DNA of 64,000 nt, taken from assembly GCA_958295895.1 (NCBI GenBank), contig CATQHI010000002.1:186001-250000 (forward strand). The letters run 5' to 3'. Numbering within the stretch: position 1 is the first letter of the stretch; every line of letters starts with the position of its first letter. Positions 33,406 to 42,919 of this stretch are shown in pieces. The notes beneath the pieces are model-generated. The model was not told the DNA's origin, made no database searches, and saw nothing but the letters and a program-made list of their open reading frames with translations. The position numbers and the translations under genes are program-made. The stretch is from Saprospiraceae bacterium. GTDB taxonomy: Bacteria > Bacteroidota > Bacteroidia > Chitinophagales > Saprospiraceae.

Positions 33406-34796
33406 CTAAGCCTTATCTACCCCATTCCCGACTGCCGGCGGTGCATTCCGCTGCACTTCCGACTGCCGCTCAAGGCTTCCCTCAGCTAACCGCTCACCCG
33501 GCCAACTCCGCGCCTCCCCAAACGTAGCGAAGTTATACTCCGGCGGTACCAGCCCCGGGATCAAATTAATCCGCTCCATCATATCACGCACCTGCTCTTT
33601 CATGCCCATAAAGGCTACGGCGATGCCCCGCTCCTGCAGCTCCAGCACGGCATCCTCCATGGCGTAGAGCCCCGACTGGTCGATGTAGGGCACCTCCCGC
33701 ATCCGAATGATGACCACCTCCACGGAGGGCAACTGCTGCATCATCGTCTGGAAGGTGGACACGAAGCCGAAGAATAGCGGACCATCCAGGGGCTTGATGA
33801 ATACTCAATCTCCCAGCCGATCAACCAGATCGCCGTCGTCGGCCCAGGGCTTTTCGCGGCTGAACTCCTCCAGGGAATTACTGCTGGCCCCTTCTTCCAC
33901 GGTATCGGCCGTCTTTTTCATAAATAGCACGGCGGCCAGCACCGTGCCAGCAGCTACGGCTTCCAAAAGACCAACGAAAACGGTCAGCACTAGCATGATA
34001 ATCATCACGGCGGCATCGCCCCGCGGCACGTCCCTTAGGTGGCGCAGCCCCTTGTAGTCGATGATGCCAATACCGACCGTGATCAGGATGCCGGCCAGTA
34101 CGCCGTTAGGGATGTAAGCTACGATACCGCTCAGTCCCAGGAGCACCAGCAGCAGGAACACCCCGGCGATTATACCGCTGATTTTGGTCTTACCACCCGA
34201 CTGCGCATTGATGACGGTACGCATGGTCGCGCCGGCTCCGGGCAGGCCACCGATGAAAGCGGCCCCCATATTGCCGAGCCCCTGTCCGATCAGCTCCTGA
34301 TTAGGGCGCGGCGGCTTTCTATCAGGGCAGTGTCGTTGGCGGTATCGTAGCCAAGCGCCGGAGACAACTGCGTAATGACAATGATCACCCCGATCCCACT
34401 CGTGAAGCCCGATACCACCGGGTAGGGGATGTATTTGATGTACTTGCCCAGCTTAATGATGCCGAAGACCATCTCGATGACACCCGCCAGAAAGAAGGTG
34501 GCCAGGATGATCGGTAGGGCCTCAGCTATGGTCTCGGCCCCCGATTCTACTAGGAAACTAGCAATCACTGCCGAGCTCACCACTGTCATCGGTGCCGTTG
34601 GCCCGCTCACCTGCGTGGGCGTACCCCCGAAGAGGGCGGCAATGATGGCGATGGCGCCGTATAGCCCCGCCATGGGTCCCAGGGCGGTCTGAGCCCCGAA
34701 GGCTAGGGCCAGGGGGAGAGCTACAATACCGGCGGTCAGTCCACCGAAGAGGTCACCCCGTAGGTTGGAAAAATCGAAGGACAGGGGGTTGGTCAT
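33406..34796 (-). pseudogene. SulP family transporter pseudogene (internal deletion, frameshift, stop)
   Basis: The 5' part (34796-34290) encodes a normal SulP start (FSNLRGDLFGGLTAGIVALP, GGTPTQVSGPTAPMTVV) to YDTANDTALIESRRA. The frame then shifts into NQELIGQGLGNMGAAFIGGLPGAGATM. By comparison with the intact SulP next door, roughly 150 residues of middle membrane segments are absent. A TGA then interrupts the frame at DRLGD/VFIKPLDGPLFFG, before a normal STAS domain (VVIIRMREVPYIDQSGL). The three pieces cannot make a working transporter. It lies 12 bp after the intact SulP gene, the last in a minus-strand run. Confidence 0.88.
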
Positions 34797-34807
34797 ACCT
34801 AACCCGC

Positions 34808-36454
34808 TTAGTGTGCCCCGGTGACCGAACGCATGTCGAAGACCTCGAAGTAATCCTCTGGATTGGTGACCCGCCCATCTTCTTTGATGACGACCACCTC
34901 CACGTTGCGATCTTTAAAGGAGGTCACAAAATCGTTGAGCACGTCCACGACATCGTAGTCCAAAAAGCGGGTCTTCCGCACGTCGAGGTAGAGATGAGTG
35001 CCTTCGGGGATATTATCCAGCTGTTTGCGGATGGCCGCCTTGTTAAAAAAGGTCACCTCCTCGGCCAGGGTAATTTTGATCTTGTGACGTTCTCCCTCGA
35101 CATCCTTCTGGTGCAGGAAATGAGAATTCTGGTAGCTCGTCCACAGAATCACGATGATGCCTACGGCCAGACCAAGACTGATCCCGATCAGTAGATCCGT
35201 GAAGACGATGGCCACTACCGTCACGATAAAGGGCACGAACTGCCGCCAGCCCACGTGGTAGATGCCCGCGAAAGTCATCGGCTTGGCAAGTTTGTAACCC
35301 ACTAGCAGCAGCACCGCGGCGAGTACCGACAACGGAATGAGGTTCAGCACCGTGGGGATAGTCACCACCGAGACCAGCAAAAACAGGCCGTGTACGATCG
35401 CGGAGAGCTTGGTGCGCCCCCCCGATTGAATATTGGCCGAGCTGCGCACGATCACCTGGGTCACGGGTAGGCCCCCAATGAAGCCCGATATCATATTGCC
35501 CGCCCCCTGGGCCAAAAGCTCCCGGTTCGTGGGGGTGACTCTGCGGTAAGGGTCCAGTTTGTCGGTAGCCTCTACGCACAGAAGAGTTTCCAGGCTGGCC
35601 ACTAGGGCAATGGTAAATCCGGTAATCCATACCGTGGGCCGCGTGATACCACTAAAATCGGGAAAGCTAAACTGGCTCTTGAAGGACTCGAAGTCATCCG
35701 GGATCGGCACCGACACCAAATGCTCCGGCCGAATGCCCCACTCCGTACCCTGTAGGGTGAGCTGCCAGATGATGCCGGCGGCAACGGCCACCACCGGTCC
35801 TGGAATGATGGTGAACACCTTGCTCCGCTTGCTGAGCACCGTCTCCCAGAGGATCAGAATGGCTAGGGCAATAAGCGCAATGACCGTGGGCCCCAGCGCG
35901 ATATTATCGACCAGGTTCAACAGTTCGGTAAAGGTATTTTCCCCATCGGACTGCAGGAACGCATCGTCCCCTTCCGGATCGGCATCGTAACCGAAGAAGT
36001 GGGGGATTTGCTTGAGAATGATAATCAGGCCGATACCGGTCAGCATCCCCTTGATCACCGCCGAGGGAAAAAAGTAGCCGATCACACCGGCCCGTAGTAC
36101 CCCCAGTAAAATTTGAATACCCCCGCCGATCACCACGCAGGTCAGGAACAATTCAAAACTACCCAGCTCCGTCAGGGCCGAGAGCACGATGGCCGTCAGG
36201 CCCGCGGCCGGCCCACTCACGCCCACGTTAGAGCCGCTCAGGCCGCCGACCACGATGCCCCCCACGATGCCGGCGATCAGACCGGAGAACAGGGGTGCCC
36301 CGCTAGCCAGCGCGATACCGAGACACAGCGGCAGGGCGACAAAAAAGACGACGATACTAGCGGGTAGATCGCCCTTGAGGTTAGTGAAGATGCCGTCGTG
36401 GGGCGTAGCGTGACTTTTCAAAGGGAGGGGAGGTTGATATACTGTTCGGCCCAA
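34808..36454 (-). CDS. SulP family anion transporter with STAS domain
   Basis: This 548-residue inner-membrane transporter has the sulfate-transporter fold (NLKGDLPASIVVFFVALPLC, GSNVGVSGPAAGLTAIV, QGAGNMISGFIGGLPVTQVI). A cytosolic STAS domain follows (KIKITLAEEVTFFNKAAIRK, LYLDVRKTRFLDYDVVDVL; about residues 455-548). SulP proteins move sulfate, bicarbonate or other anions, usually by sodium or proton symport; the marine setting inferred here would fit bicarbonate, but the sequence does not decide. A paralogous, broken SulP gene follows 12 bp downstream. Confidence 0.93.
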   Translation of the reverse strand: MGRTVYQPPLPLKSHATPHDGIFTNLKGDLPASIVVFFVALPLCLGIALASGAPLFSGLIAGIVGGIVVGGLSGSNVGVSGPAAGLTAIVLSALTELGSFELFLTCVVIGGGIQILLGVLRAGVIGYFFPSAVIKGMLTGIGLIIILKQIPHFFGYDADPEGDDAFLQSDGENTFTELLNLVDNIALGPTVIALIALAILILWETVLSKRSKVFTIIPGPVVAVAAGIIWQLTLQGTEWGIRPEHLVSVPIPDDFESFKSQFSFPDFSGITRPTVWITGFTIALVASLETLLCVEATDKLDPYRRVTPTNRELLAQGAGNMISGFIGGLPVTQVIVRSSANIQSGGRTKLSAIVHGLFLLVSVVTIPTVLNLIPLSVLAAVLLLVGYKLAKPMTFAGIYHVGWRQFVPFIVTVVAIVFTDLLIGISLGLAVGIIVILWTSYQNSHFLHQKDVEGERHKIKITLAEEVTFFNKAAIRKQLDNIPEGTHLYLDVRKTRFLDYDVVDVLNDFVTSFKDRNVEVVVIKEDGRVTNPEDYFEVFDMRSVTGAH

Positions 36455-36497
36455 AATAGCTCATACAATCCGCTCCGGCTTACGTTAAGCCACCTAC

Positions 36498-38285
36498 CTA
36501 CTCCGCCGCCTCCAGGAATTGCATCTCGTAGAGCTCCCGGTAGCGGCCGTCCTCCAGTTGTACTAGCTCCTCGTGGGGGCCGAATTCCTTGATCTCGCCC
36601 TTCTCCAGTACCATGATATTATTGGCATTGCGGATGGTGCTGAGGCGGTGAGCGATCACAATACTCGTGCGCCGGTCGATCAGCTTCTCGATTGCGTGCT
36701 GAATCACCCCCTCGGTCTCCGGATCCACGCTACTGGTCGCCTCGTCCAGAATCAGGATGTCTGGATCGAACACCAGCGCCCGCACGAAGGAGATCAGCTG
36801 CCGCTGCCCCATACTTAGGGTTGCCCCCCGCTCCATCACGTCGTAGTCGTAGCCCCCCGGTAGTCGCTCGATGAAGTCGTGGGCGCCGATCAGCTTGGCC
36901 GCCTCCACCACCCGCTCGCGACTGATGTCGGGGTCGCGAAGTGTAATATTTTCCAGCACCGAGCCGGTGAAGAGGAAGACGTCCTGCAGCACCATCGCCA
37001 TGTGACTGCGCAGCGCCGTGAGCTCGTAGTCGCGCAGGTCCTTCCCGTCGATCAGGATCTCCCCCCTCTGGTACTCGTAGAAGCGGTTGATCACGTTGGT
37101 GATTGTGGTCTTCCCCGAGCCGGTACTGCCCACGATGGCCAGCGTATCGCCGCTGTGGAGCTTAAAGCTTAAATCCTTCAGGATCCAGTCGATGCCCGTA
37201 TAGGCAAACCAGACGTTCCTGAATTCCACCTCTCCCTTGAGGCTCTTCGGTTGTAGTGTCCCCGTGTTCTCAATCTGATCGTCGCGGTCGATTACCTTAA
37301 ACACCCGCTCGGAGGCCACCAGGCCCATCTGCAGCGTATTGAACTTATCGGCCAGTACCCGAATTGGCCGGAACAGCATATTGATGTAGATTGGAAAAGC
37401 CACCAGCGCCCCCAGGGTCACCCCGCCGGCCCGCGCCACGTCCTGGGCACCCCACCAGACCATCAGCGCCAGACTGGCCGCCGCGATGATGTCCACCGTA
37501 GGAAAGAAGATTGCGTAGTACAGGATGGCATCGATATTGGCCCTCCGGTACTCCTTATTGATGTCGGCAAACTTGCGTGCCTCCCCCCGCTCGGCGTTGA
37601 AGATCTGCACGATCCGCATCCCCGTGATCCGCTCCTGCAGGAAGGCGTTCATGCGCTGGATCTCGGTACGTACCCGCTGGTAGGATTTCTTGACCGCCTC
37701 CTTAAAGATGTAGCTGGCCAGCATCAGGAAGGGCATCGTCGTCAGGCAGATCAGCGTCAGCCGCCAGCTCGTGGTCAGCATGATCGCCAGTACGGCCACG
37801 ATGGACATTAAATCCGCCAGGATCGTAATCACCCCCTCGGCAAAGATGCTATTGATCGACTGGATATCGCTGATCGTACGCGTCGTCGAGGTACCGATCG
37901 GCGTCTTATCGAAGTAGCTCAGCCGCAGGCTATTGATGTGGCTGAACACCCGCACCCGCAGGTCCCGAATCACCGACTGTCCCAGCCAGTTGGAGCTATA
38001 CACAAAGGAGTAGCGGCACAGCGCCTCCAGCACCAGCAGTCCGGCGATCACCAGGGCCCAGAAGGTAAGCCCGCTCGTATCCCCCACGAAGATGTAGTCA
38101 TCCACCATCTTCTGGATCAGCCGCGGCCGGGCGATAGAAAGCGGCGCCAGCAGCACGGCTAGGGTGACGGCCAGAATAGCGACCTTCTTGTACGGCTTGG
38201 CCAGGGCCAACACACGCCACAACAGGTACAAATCAAACTTTTGCTTCTCTTCCTTCGTGTGCCATGAAGTGGTGTAACACCCCAC
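36498..38285 (-). CDS. ABC transporter, fused permease and ATPase (MsbA-like)
   Basis: This 595-residue half-transporter has a six-helix exporter domain (residues about 20-330) and a nucleotide-binding domain. Walker A is IVGSTGSGKTTITNVI, signature LSMGQRQLISFVRAL, Walker B DILILDEATSSVD and H-loop VIAHRLSTI. Homodimers of this type export lipids, peptides or drugs. A short cytosolic N-terminus (WHTKEEKQKFDLYLLWRV) precedes the membrane region. It sits between the DUF2237 and SulP genes on the same strand, with a tolC further upstream; a link with TolC is possible but unproven. Confidence 0.94.
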   Translation of the reverse strand: MGCYTTSWHTKEEKQKFDLYLLWRVLALAKPYKKVAILAVTLAVLLAPLSIARPRLIQKMVDDYIFVGDTSGLTFWALVIAGLLVLEALCRYSFVYSSNWLGQSVIRDLRVRVFSHINSLRLSYFDKTPIGTSTTRTISDIQSINSIFAEGVITILADLMSIVAVLAIMLTTSWRLTLICLTTMPFLMLASYIFKEAVKKSYQRVRTEIQRMNAFLQERITGMRIVQIFNAERGEARKFADINKEYRRANIDAILYYAIFFPTVDIIAAASLALMVWWGAQDVARAGGVTLGALVAFPIYINMLFRPIRVLADKFNTLQMGLVASERVFKVIDRDDQIENTGTLQPKSLKGEVEFRNVWFAYTGIDWILKDLSFKLHSGDTLAIVGSTGSGKTTITNVINRFYEYQRGEILIDGKDLRDYELTALRSHMAMVLQDVFLFTGSVLENITLRDPDISRERVVEAAKLIGAHDFIERLPGGYDYDVMERGATLSMGQRQLISFVRALVFDPDILILDEATSSVDPETEGVIQHAIEKLIDRRTSIVIAHRLSTIRNANNIMVLEKGEIKEFGPHEELVQLEDGRYRELYEMQFLEAAE

Positions 38286-38298
38286 CCCCCGTTTGGGT

Positions 38299-38658
38299 CT
38301 ACGCCGCCACCTGATTTTCCTGTAGCGCCTCCAGGCTCACGTACCTAAGGGCCGCCTCGTGGGTCGCCTCCAGCCGCACCGGCGGGGCTACCCCGGCCTC
38401 GTAGGCCTCCTTCCACCGCAGGGCGCAGAGGCACCAGCCGTCGCCCGGTTTTAGTCCCGGAAAGTCGTAGGCCGGTAGCGGGGTGCTCAGGTCGTTGCCG
38501 CGTGACTTGGTGAAGGTGAGAAACTCCTCGGTCATCACTGCGCAGACTACGTGACGGCCGGTGTCCAGGGGGCCGGTGCGGCAGATGCCGTCGCGGTAGA
38601 AGCCGGTCAGGGGGTCGGTGCAGCAGGGTTGTAGGGGGGTGCCTAGTACGTTGTTCAT
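38299..38658 (-). CDS. DUF2237 family protein
   Basis: This 119-residue soluble protein matches DUF2237: NVLGTPLQPCCTDPLTGFYRDG at the start, HVVCAVMTEEFLTFTKSRGN, GLKPGDGWCLCALRWKEA and a C-terminal ATHEAALRYVSLEAL. Conserved Cys and His residues suggest a metal or redox role, but none is established. Its start almost touches the tolC stop (TAA then ATATG), indicating co-transcription. Confidence 0.92.
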   Translation of the reverse strand: MNNVLGTPLQPCCTDPLTGFYRDGICRTGPLDTGRHVVCAVMTEEFLTFTKSRGNDLSTPLPAYDFPGLKPGDGWCLCALRWKEAYEAGVAPPVRLEATHEAALRYVSLEALQENQVAA

Positions 38659-38659
38659 A

Positions 38660-40011
38660 TTATCTGACGATCTGCCCGGTCACCCGCAGCAGCTCTGTCT
38701 CCGTCTGCTTCAGATTCAGCAGGGCGTCGAGAAGTTGGAATTCCGCATTAGCGTAGTTGAGCTGGATCTGCCGGTAGTCGAAACTGTTGATGGTGCCGCC
38801 CCTAAAGCGTTCTTCAGCGATCTCCAAGTTACGCTCGGCGTTCTCAATGAGCTCCTGGGTAATACCGATGATGCGGGTCTGGTTATCGTAGAGAGCAATG
38901 GTATTCTGTAGGGCGGTGCGGAGCTGCTGCTGGACCGACTGGTAGTCGAGCTGGGCGGTAATCTCCTCCAGCCGGGCCGACTGGATGCGCACCCGTCGGT
39001 TACCCCCGTCGAAGAGCAGGTAGCTGGCCGTGAAGCCTAGGTTGCCCGCCAGGGTTCGCGCGGCCACCCCCGGGAGTTCCTGCTCCCGCCCCGGCTGGTC
39101 GCCGCCGAACTCAAAGGTCTGGGTGCCGGTCTGCACTCCAATGTCGTAGCTCGTACTAGCCCCGATGCCGAAGGTGGGTGCCCGCTCGGTTTCGATGAGC
39201 CGGGTCTGTAGGGCGGCCAGGTCCCGGTTAATGAGCAGGTTCTGAAGGTTGCGGTTACTGGCCAGGAGGCGGGCCTCGAGGTCGGCGGGGTCGTAGGCAG
39301 TTTCCTCGTAGGTGAGCTCGGTGGTGAGGTTGACGGGCTGGTCGAGTGTTTCCTCGCCGAGCAATTGAAGGAGATTGCGTGCAGCATTTTCGTAGTTCAC
39401 CTGCTGCACGACCAGATTAGTAGAGTCCGAGAGATAGGCATCACGCGCCTGCAACTCATCGAAGGTGCCGCCCTGGCCGAACTCCCGCCGCACCTGCTGG
39501 TACTCGATGCGGTCGCGGCTCAGGGCCAGTACCCGGCGGCGCACCTCGATCTGCTCGCGCTGCACCACCGCGTCGTAGTAGGCGTCGATGATGTCCCTGT
39601 ACGGTGTTCTCGATCTGCAGTTGGAGCTGCCCCTCGCTGAGGTCGGCCAGGGTCTCCAGCCGTTCCTTATTGATGGCGATGCGGCCGCCGTTAAACAGCA
39701 CCCAGTTGAGCTGTACGATGGGGGCTACGGTATAGCTGGTGGTGGTGCTCTGGACCACGATGCTAGCAGGGTTACTCTGGTTGCGGTAGCCCACGCCGGG
39801 GCTCAGACCTACCGTGATCGTGGGGGTACTTCTGCGTCAGGGCGTAGTCGTCATTATTCTCTGCGACGGCCAGCTGGCTTTCGGCGATGCGGATCTGAAA
39901 GTTACGCTCCAGGCCGCGCTGAATGGCATCACTCAGGCTCACACTCAGGGTGTCCTGGGCGCGGACGCAGGTGCAAGCAACTAGTGCGAGGAAGAGGCTG
40001 AGCTTGGACAT
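38660..40011 (-). pseudogene. TolC family outer membrane efflux protein, two frameshifts
   Basis: Three consecutive reading frames together encode a normal-length TolC, about 450 codons. They comprise a signal peptide (MSKLSLFLALVACTCVRAQ), SLSDAIQRGLERNFQIRIAE, then YRNQSNPASIVVQ...VLFNGGRIAINKERLETLA, then DIIDAYYDAVVQREQIE to the end LRVTGQIVR. The frame changes at the GGGGG run 39822-39826, where one base fewer restores QKYPTITVGL. It changes again at CCC 39595-39597, where one fewer restores VQDIIDAYY. Both are homopolymers, so a sequencing or assembly error is as likely as real inactivation. A dispersed-motif copy forms part of the signal peptide. Confidence 0.85.
39957..39976 (+). repeat. 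dispersed GC-rich motif inside the tolC signal peptide
   Basis: GGGCGCGGACGCAGGTGCAA has two mismatches to the consensus. On the coding strand it encodes the ACTCVRAQ part of the signal peptide. Confidence 0.65.
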
Positions 40012-40069
40012 GCCGGGGTACTGGTCGTGAAAACTGGCGCAAGGTACGGGAACGAAGGTCGGGCCGTCT

Positions 40070-40078
40070 TATCTTTTG
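40070..40078 (+). promoter_or_regulatory. candidate -7 box for comEC
   Basis: TATCTTTTG is a near match to TAnnTTTG (one extra T), 5 bp before the likely ATG at 40084. It would give a very short or absent leader. Confidence 0.35.
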
Positions 40079-40083
40079 CCCCA

Positions 40084-42195
40084 ATGTTCGTGTCCTCCCC
40101 CCGACCCCGTATCCCCTGGGCTACCGTGCCGCTACTGCTGCCCTTGTTAGCCCTGGGTGGGGGGATTATCCTGGGAGCCTACCTCGACTATGATCACGCC
40201 TGGATCTTTCTCGGTACGACGGGCGGGCTCTCACTACTCGCCACCGCTTTGCACCTGCGGCCCCGCCCTACTGCTGTACTACTCTGGCTGGCGCTGTTTG
40301 CGCTGGGGGGCTGGTATGCGGACGTGCGGCATCCACCGAATGATGAGACGCACTTTAGTCACCACTATATGGAGGGGGATCAGCTGCTGGTGGAGGTACG
40401 GAGTGTGCGGGAAGGGAAGCGGCGGCAAAATGTGGAAGCAGAGGTTACGGCACTGATACGTGGTAAGGAGCAACTACCTGCGCGTGGAAAGTTGGTGGCC
40501 TACGTGGCCGGTGATACAGTGCGGGTAGGTGACCGGCTGCTGGTAGCTAGTACGGTGGATACGGTACCGGGGCCGCTCAATCCTCACGCTTCCGACTATG
40601 CGGGTTACCTGGCGGACAAGAATATTTTTCACCGCAGCTTCGTGGACTCGATCGAGTGGCTACGGGTAGGTACTACAACGGGCTTTTCTCTACGCGCCTT
40701 TGGGGAGCGGTCGCGGGAAGCCTGGTTCGGAAGTCTGCGGCCCTACCTAGCGGGGGATGATCTGGCAGTTGCCGCGGCGCTAATCATGGGCAAGAAGGAC
40801 CTGCTGGGGGCGGAAGTAAAATCAGCCTACGCCGATACCGGGGCTATCCACGTGCTGGCGGTATCGGGGCTGCACGTAGGCATCCTGGCCCTGATCGTGA
40901 TGCAGCTCCTGCGCCTGCTGGTGCCCCCCCGGCCCTTCTGGCTGGCGCTGCGCACGGGGCTGACGATCCTGCTGGTCTGGTACTTCGCGCTCGTGACCGG
41001 CCTGAGTGCCTCGGTGCAGCGGGCGGCCCTGATGGTGACCGTGGTGCTGATCGGCAAGCAGCTCAACCGCAACAATAGCATCTTTAATCTACTGGCCATT
41101 GCCGCCCTAGTTATGCTGCTGGTGGAGCCGAAGCAACTGTTTCAGGTGGGCTTTCAGCTGAGTTTCGCGGCGGTGGCGGGGATCGCGCTTTTCACCCGTA
41201 GGTTGCAGCGGCTGGTGTACCTGCCCGGAAAGCTGAGTGTGCTATGGGATGCCATCGCGGTATCGACGGCCGCCCAGCTCGGTACCCTGCCGCTTTCGCT
41301 CTACTATTTCGGGCAGTTTCCGCTGTATTTCATGCTGAGCGGCACGCTGGTGATCGTATTCGCCTACCTGGTACTGGGGCTGGGACTGTTGCACGGCTTC
41401 CTGGCCCTAGTGGGGGTGAGCGGGTCGGGCCTCTGGCCGACCGGCACCCTGCTGGAATGGGTGGTGAGCGTACAGAACGCCTTCATTTTCTACTGCCGCC
41501 AGCTGCCCGGAGCTACCCTCCAGCTGGCTGACTTCGGCTGGGTATCGGCGGTGGGGCTGTACTTACTTATTGGCTGTCTGGCTTACCTCGCCTTTCGGCC
41601 CAGTCACCGGGGGCGGTGGGTAGCCATGGGGGTGGCGGGGCTGCTAGTAGCGTACTGGACACTGGGGCCGGTGTGGTCACCCGCTCCACCCCAGTTCACA
41701 ATTTATCACCTGCCGCGGGCTAGTCTAATCGATGTGTACGACGGGCGGCGGGGGGTAGCGGTGGGTGATAGCGTGGCGCAGGATGACCTTGACTTTAACG
41801 TGCTGCCGGCGCGGCGGGTGCTGGGGATAGATTTCAGCGCTCCCCTGCCGCTGGAGCAGGATACTAGTCTTGCTGGCGTGACGGTGCATAGTCCCCTACT
41901 GCGGCTACTCGATCGGCGGGTGCTGGTGTTGGATGGGACGCAGGACTGGCGGGGGGTAGCTCAGTTACCAGAGGTAGACCTGGTGCTGGTGCGTGGCGGG
42001 GTGCGCCCGAATCGGGTACCAGAATTACCAGCGGGTGTGCCGGTGGTAGTGGATGGGTCGAATGCGCCTTACGTGGGCCGGCTGTGGCGGGAGCGGTACG
42101 GCGGGGTGCACGTGACTGGGGTGGATGGGGCTTACGTCGAACTTCGTCCGCCGAGTTCCGACGTAGTCGGCTCGTCGGCCGAATCATTCGACTAG
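40084..42195 (+). CDS. comEC: ComEC/Rec2 family competence protein
   Basis: This protein of about 703 residues is predicted to form the inner-membrane channel for single-stranded DNA during natural transformation. It has N-terminal helices, a DUF4131-type soluble region (about 100-200) and the Competence domain with VLAVSGLHVGILALIV, LVTGLSASVQRAALM and FQVGFQLSFAAVAGIALF. The C-terminal region (about 560-703) lacks the histidine motifs of a metallo-beta-lactamase domain and seems reduced. I favour ATG 40084 (MFVSSPRPRIPW) over 40027 because of the -7 box between them. An exact dispersed-motif copy encodes LHLRPRP at residues 55-61. It is divergent from tolC. The 3' end is made of CGTCCGCCGA-family repeat sequence. 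Confidence 0.9.
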   Translation: MFVSSPRPRIPWATVPLLLPLLALGGGIILGAYLDYDHAWIFLGTTGGLSLLATALHLRPRPTAVLLWLALFALGGWYADVRHPPNDETHFSHHYMEGDQLLVEVRSVREGKRRQNVEAEVTALIRGKEQLPARGKLVAYVAGDTVRVGDRLLVASTVDTVPGPLNPHASDYAGYLADKNIFHRSFVDSIEWLRVGTTTGFSLRAFGERSREAWFGSLRPYLAGDDLAVAAALIMGKKDLLGAEVKSAYADTGAIHVLAVSGLHVGILALIVMQLLRLLVPPRPFWLALRTGLTILLVWYFALVTGLSASVQRAALMVTVVLIGKQLNRNNSIFNLLAIAALVMLLVEPKQLFQVGFQLSFAAVAGIALFTRRLQRLVYLPGKLSVLWDAIAVSTAAQLGTLPLSLYYFGQFPLYFMLSGTLVIVFAYLVLGLGLLHGFLALVGVSGSGLWPTGTLLEWVVSVQNAFIFYCRQLPGATLQLADFGWVSAVGLYLLIGCLAYLAFRPSHRGRWVAMGVAGLLVAYWTLGPVWSPAPPQFTIYHLPRASLIDVYDGRRGVAVGDSVAQDDLDFNVLPARRVLGIDFSAPLPLEQDTSLAGVTVHSPLLRLLDRRVLVLDGTQDWRGVAQLPEVDLVLVRGGVRPNRVPELPAGVPVVVDGSNAPYVGRLWRERYGGVHVTGVDGAYVELRPPSSDVVGSSAESFD
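40248..40268 (-). repeat. dispersed GC-rich motif, exact copy inside comEC
   Basis: TTGCACCTGCGGCCCCGCCC is an exact reverse copy; on the coding strand it gives LHLRPRP between two membrane helices. Confidence 0.9.
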
Positions 42196-42210
42196 TTGGC
42201 GGACGACTAG
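42143..42210. repeat. GC-rich repeat cluster overlapping the comEC 3' end
   Basis: CTTCGTCCGCCGAG, GGCTCGTCGGCCGAA and GGCGGACGACTAG follow each other across the last 17 codons of comEC and its stop, in the same style as the cluster at 27758-27866. The repeat therefore supplies the C-terminal residues of ComEC. Confidence 0.7.
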
Positions 42211-42774
42211 CTACATCGTCATAACTTCTTTCTCCTTGTGCTCAATAATCTCCTCGACCTTTTTACTGAGGGTGTCGGTCCAGCCCTGCACCTTCTCTTC
42301 CATGCGCTTGCCGGCGTCTTCGGGATAGCCGTTCTTGACCTCTTTTTTGATGTTTTCCATGGCGTCGCGGCGGGCGTTGCGGATAGAAATCTTGGCCTCC
42401 TCGCCCTCGGCCTTGACGACCTTGGCGAGTTGTTGGCGGCGTTCGGTGGTCAGCGGCGGCACGTTGATGCGGATGAGCTGGCCATCGTTCTGGGGGGTGA
42501 CACCGAGGTTGGCCTCGAAGATGGCCTTTTCGATATTGGGCAGGTTCGACTTATCGAAGGGCTGGATCGTAATGGTGCGGCTATCGGCGGTGCTGATGCT
42601 CGAGGTCTGGTTGATGGGGGTGGGCACGCCGTAGTAGCTCACCATGATGCCGTGGAGCATGGCGGGGCTGGCCTTACCGGTGCGGACCTTGACGAGTTCG
42701 CGTTCGAGGTGCTCGATGGCCTCTTCCATGAGCATTTTATTTTCTTCCAACTGGTCGCTGAGGAGGTCTTCCAT
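42211..42774 (-). CDS. frr: ribosome recycling factor
   Basis: This 187-residue protein splits post-termination ribosomes together with EF-G. It shows the family pattern throughout: HLERELVKVRTGKASPAMLH near residue 25, YYGVPTPINQTSSISTADSR, TITIQPFDKSNLPNIEKAI, LIRINVPPLTTERRQQLAKV and AKISIRNARRDAMENIKK. The length is normal. It is transcribed leftwards from a TACTTTTG box at 42877-42884, with a dispersed-motif copy in the leader. The gene converges with comEC. Confidence 0.97.
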   Translation of the reverse strand: MEDLLSDQLEENKMLMEEAIEHLERELVKVRTGKASPAMLHGIMVSYYGVPTPINQTSSISTADSRTITIQPFDKSNLPNIEKAIFEANLGVTPQNDGQLIRINVPPLTTERRQQLAKVVKAEGEEAKISIRNARRDAMENIKKEVKNGYPEDAGKRMEEKVQGWTDTLSKKVEEIIEHKEKEVMTM

Positions 42775-42827
42775 GGGGATGTACGATTTACATTTTACGA
42801 TTTGCTGTCGGTATAGGCGTTGCAGGG

Positions 42828-42847
42828 GGGCGGGGCCGCGGGTGCAA
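42828..42847 (+). repeat. dispersed GC-rich motif in the frr leader
   Basis: GGGCGGGGCCGCGGGTGCAA has one mismatch and lies between the predicted frr transcription start and its ATG. Confidence 0.85.
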
Positions 42848-42876
42848 CATCTCCCGAAGGGCGGGCGATACTACGG

Positions 42877-42884
42877 CAAAAGTA
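42877..42884 (-). promoter_or_regulatory. -7 promoter element for frr
   Basis: On the minus strand the sequence reads TACTTTTG, a perfect TAnnTTTG, about 100 bp before the frr start. No clear -33 TTG is visible at the usual distance. Confidence 0.5.
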
Positions 42885-42919
42885 ACTTTTTAGCTCTGGC
42901 TATTCCTACAGTGCGATGC

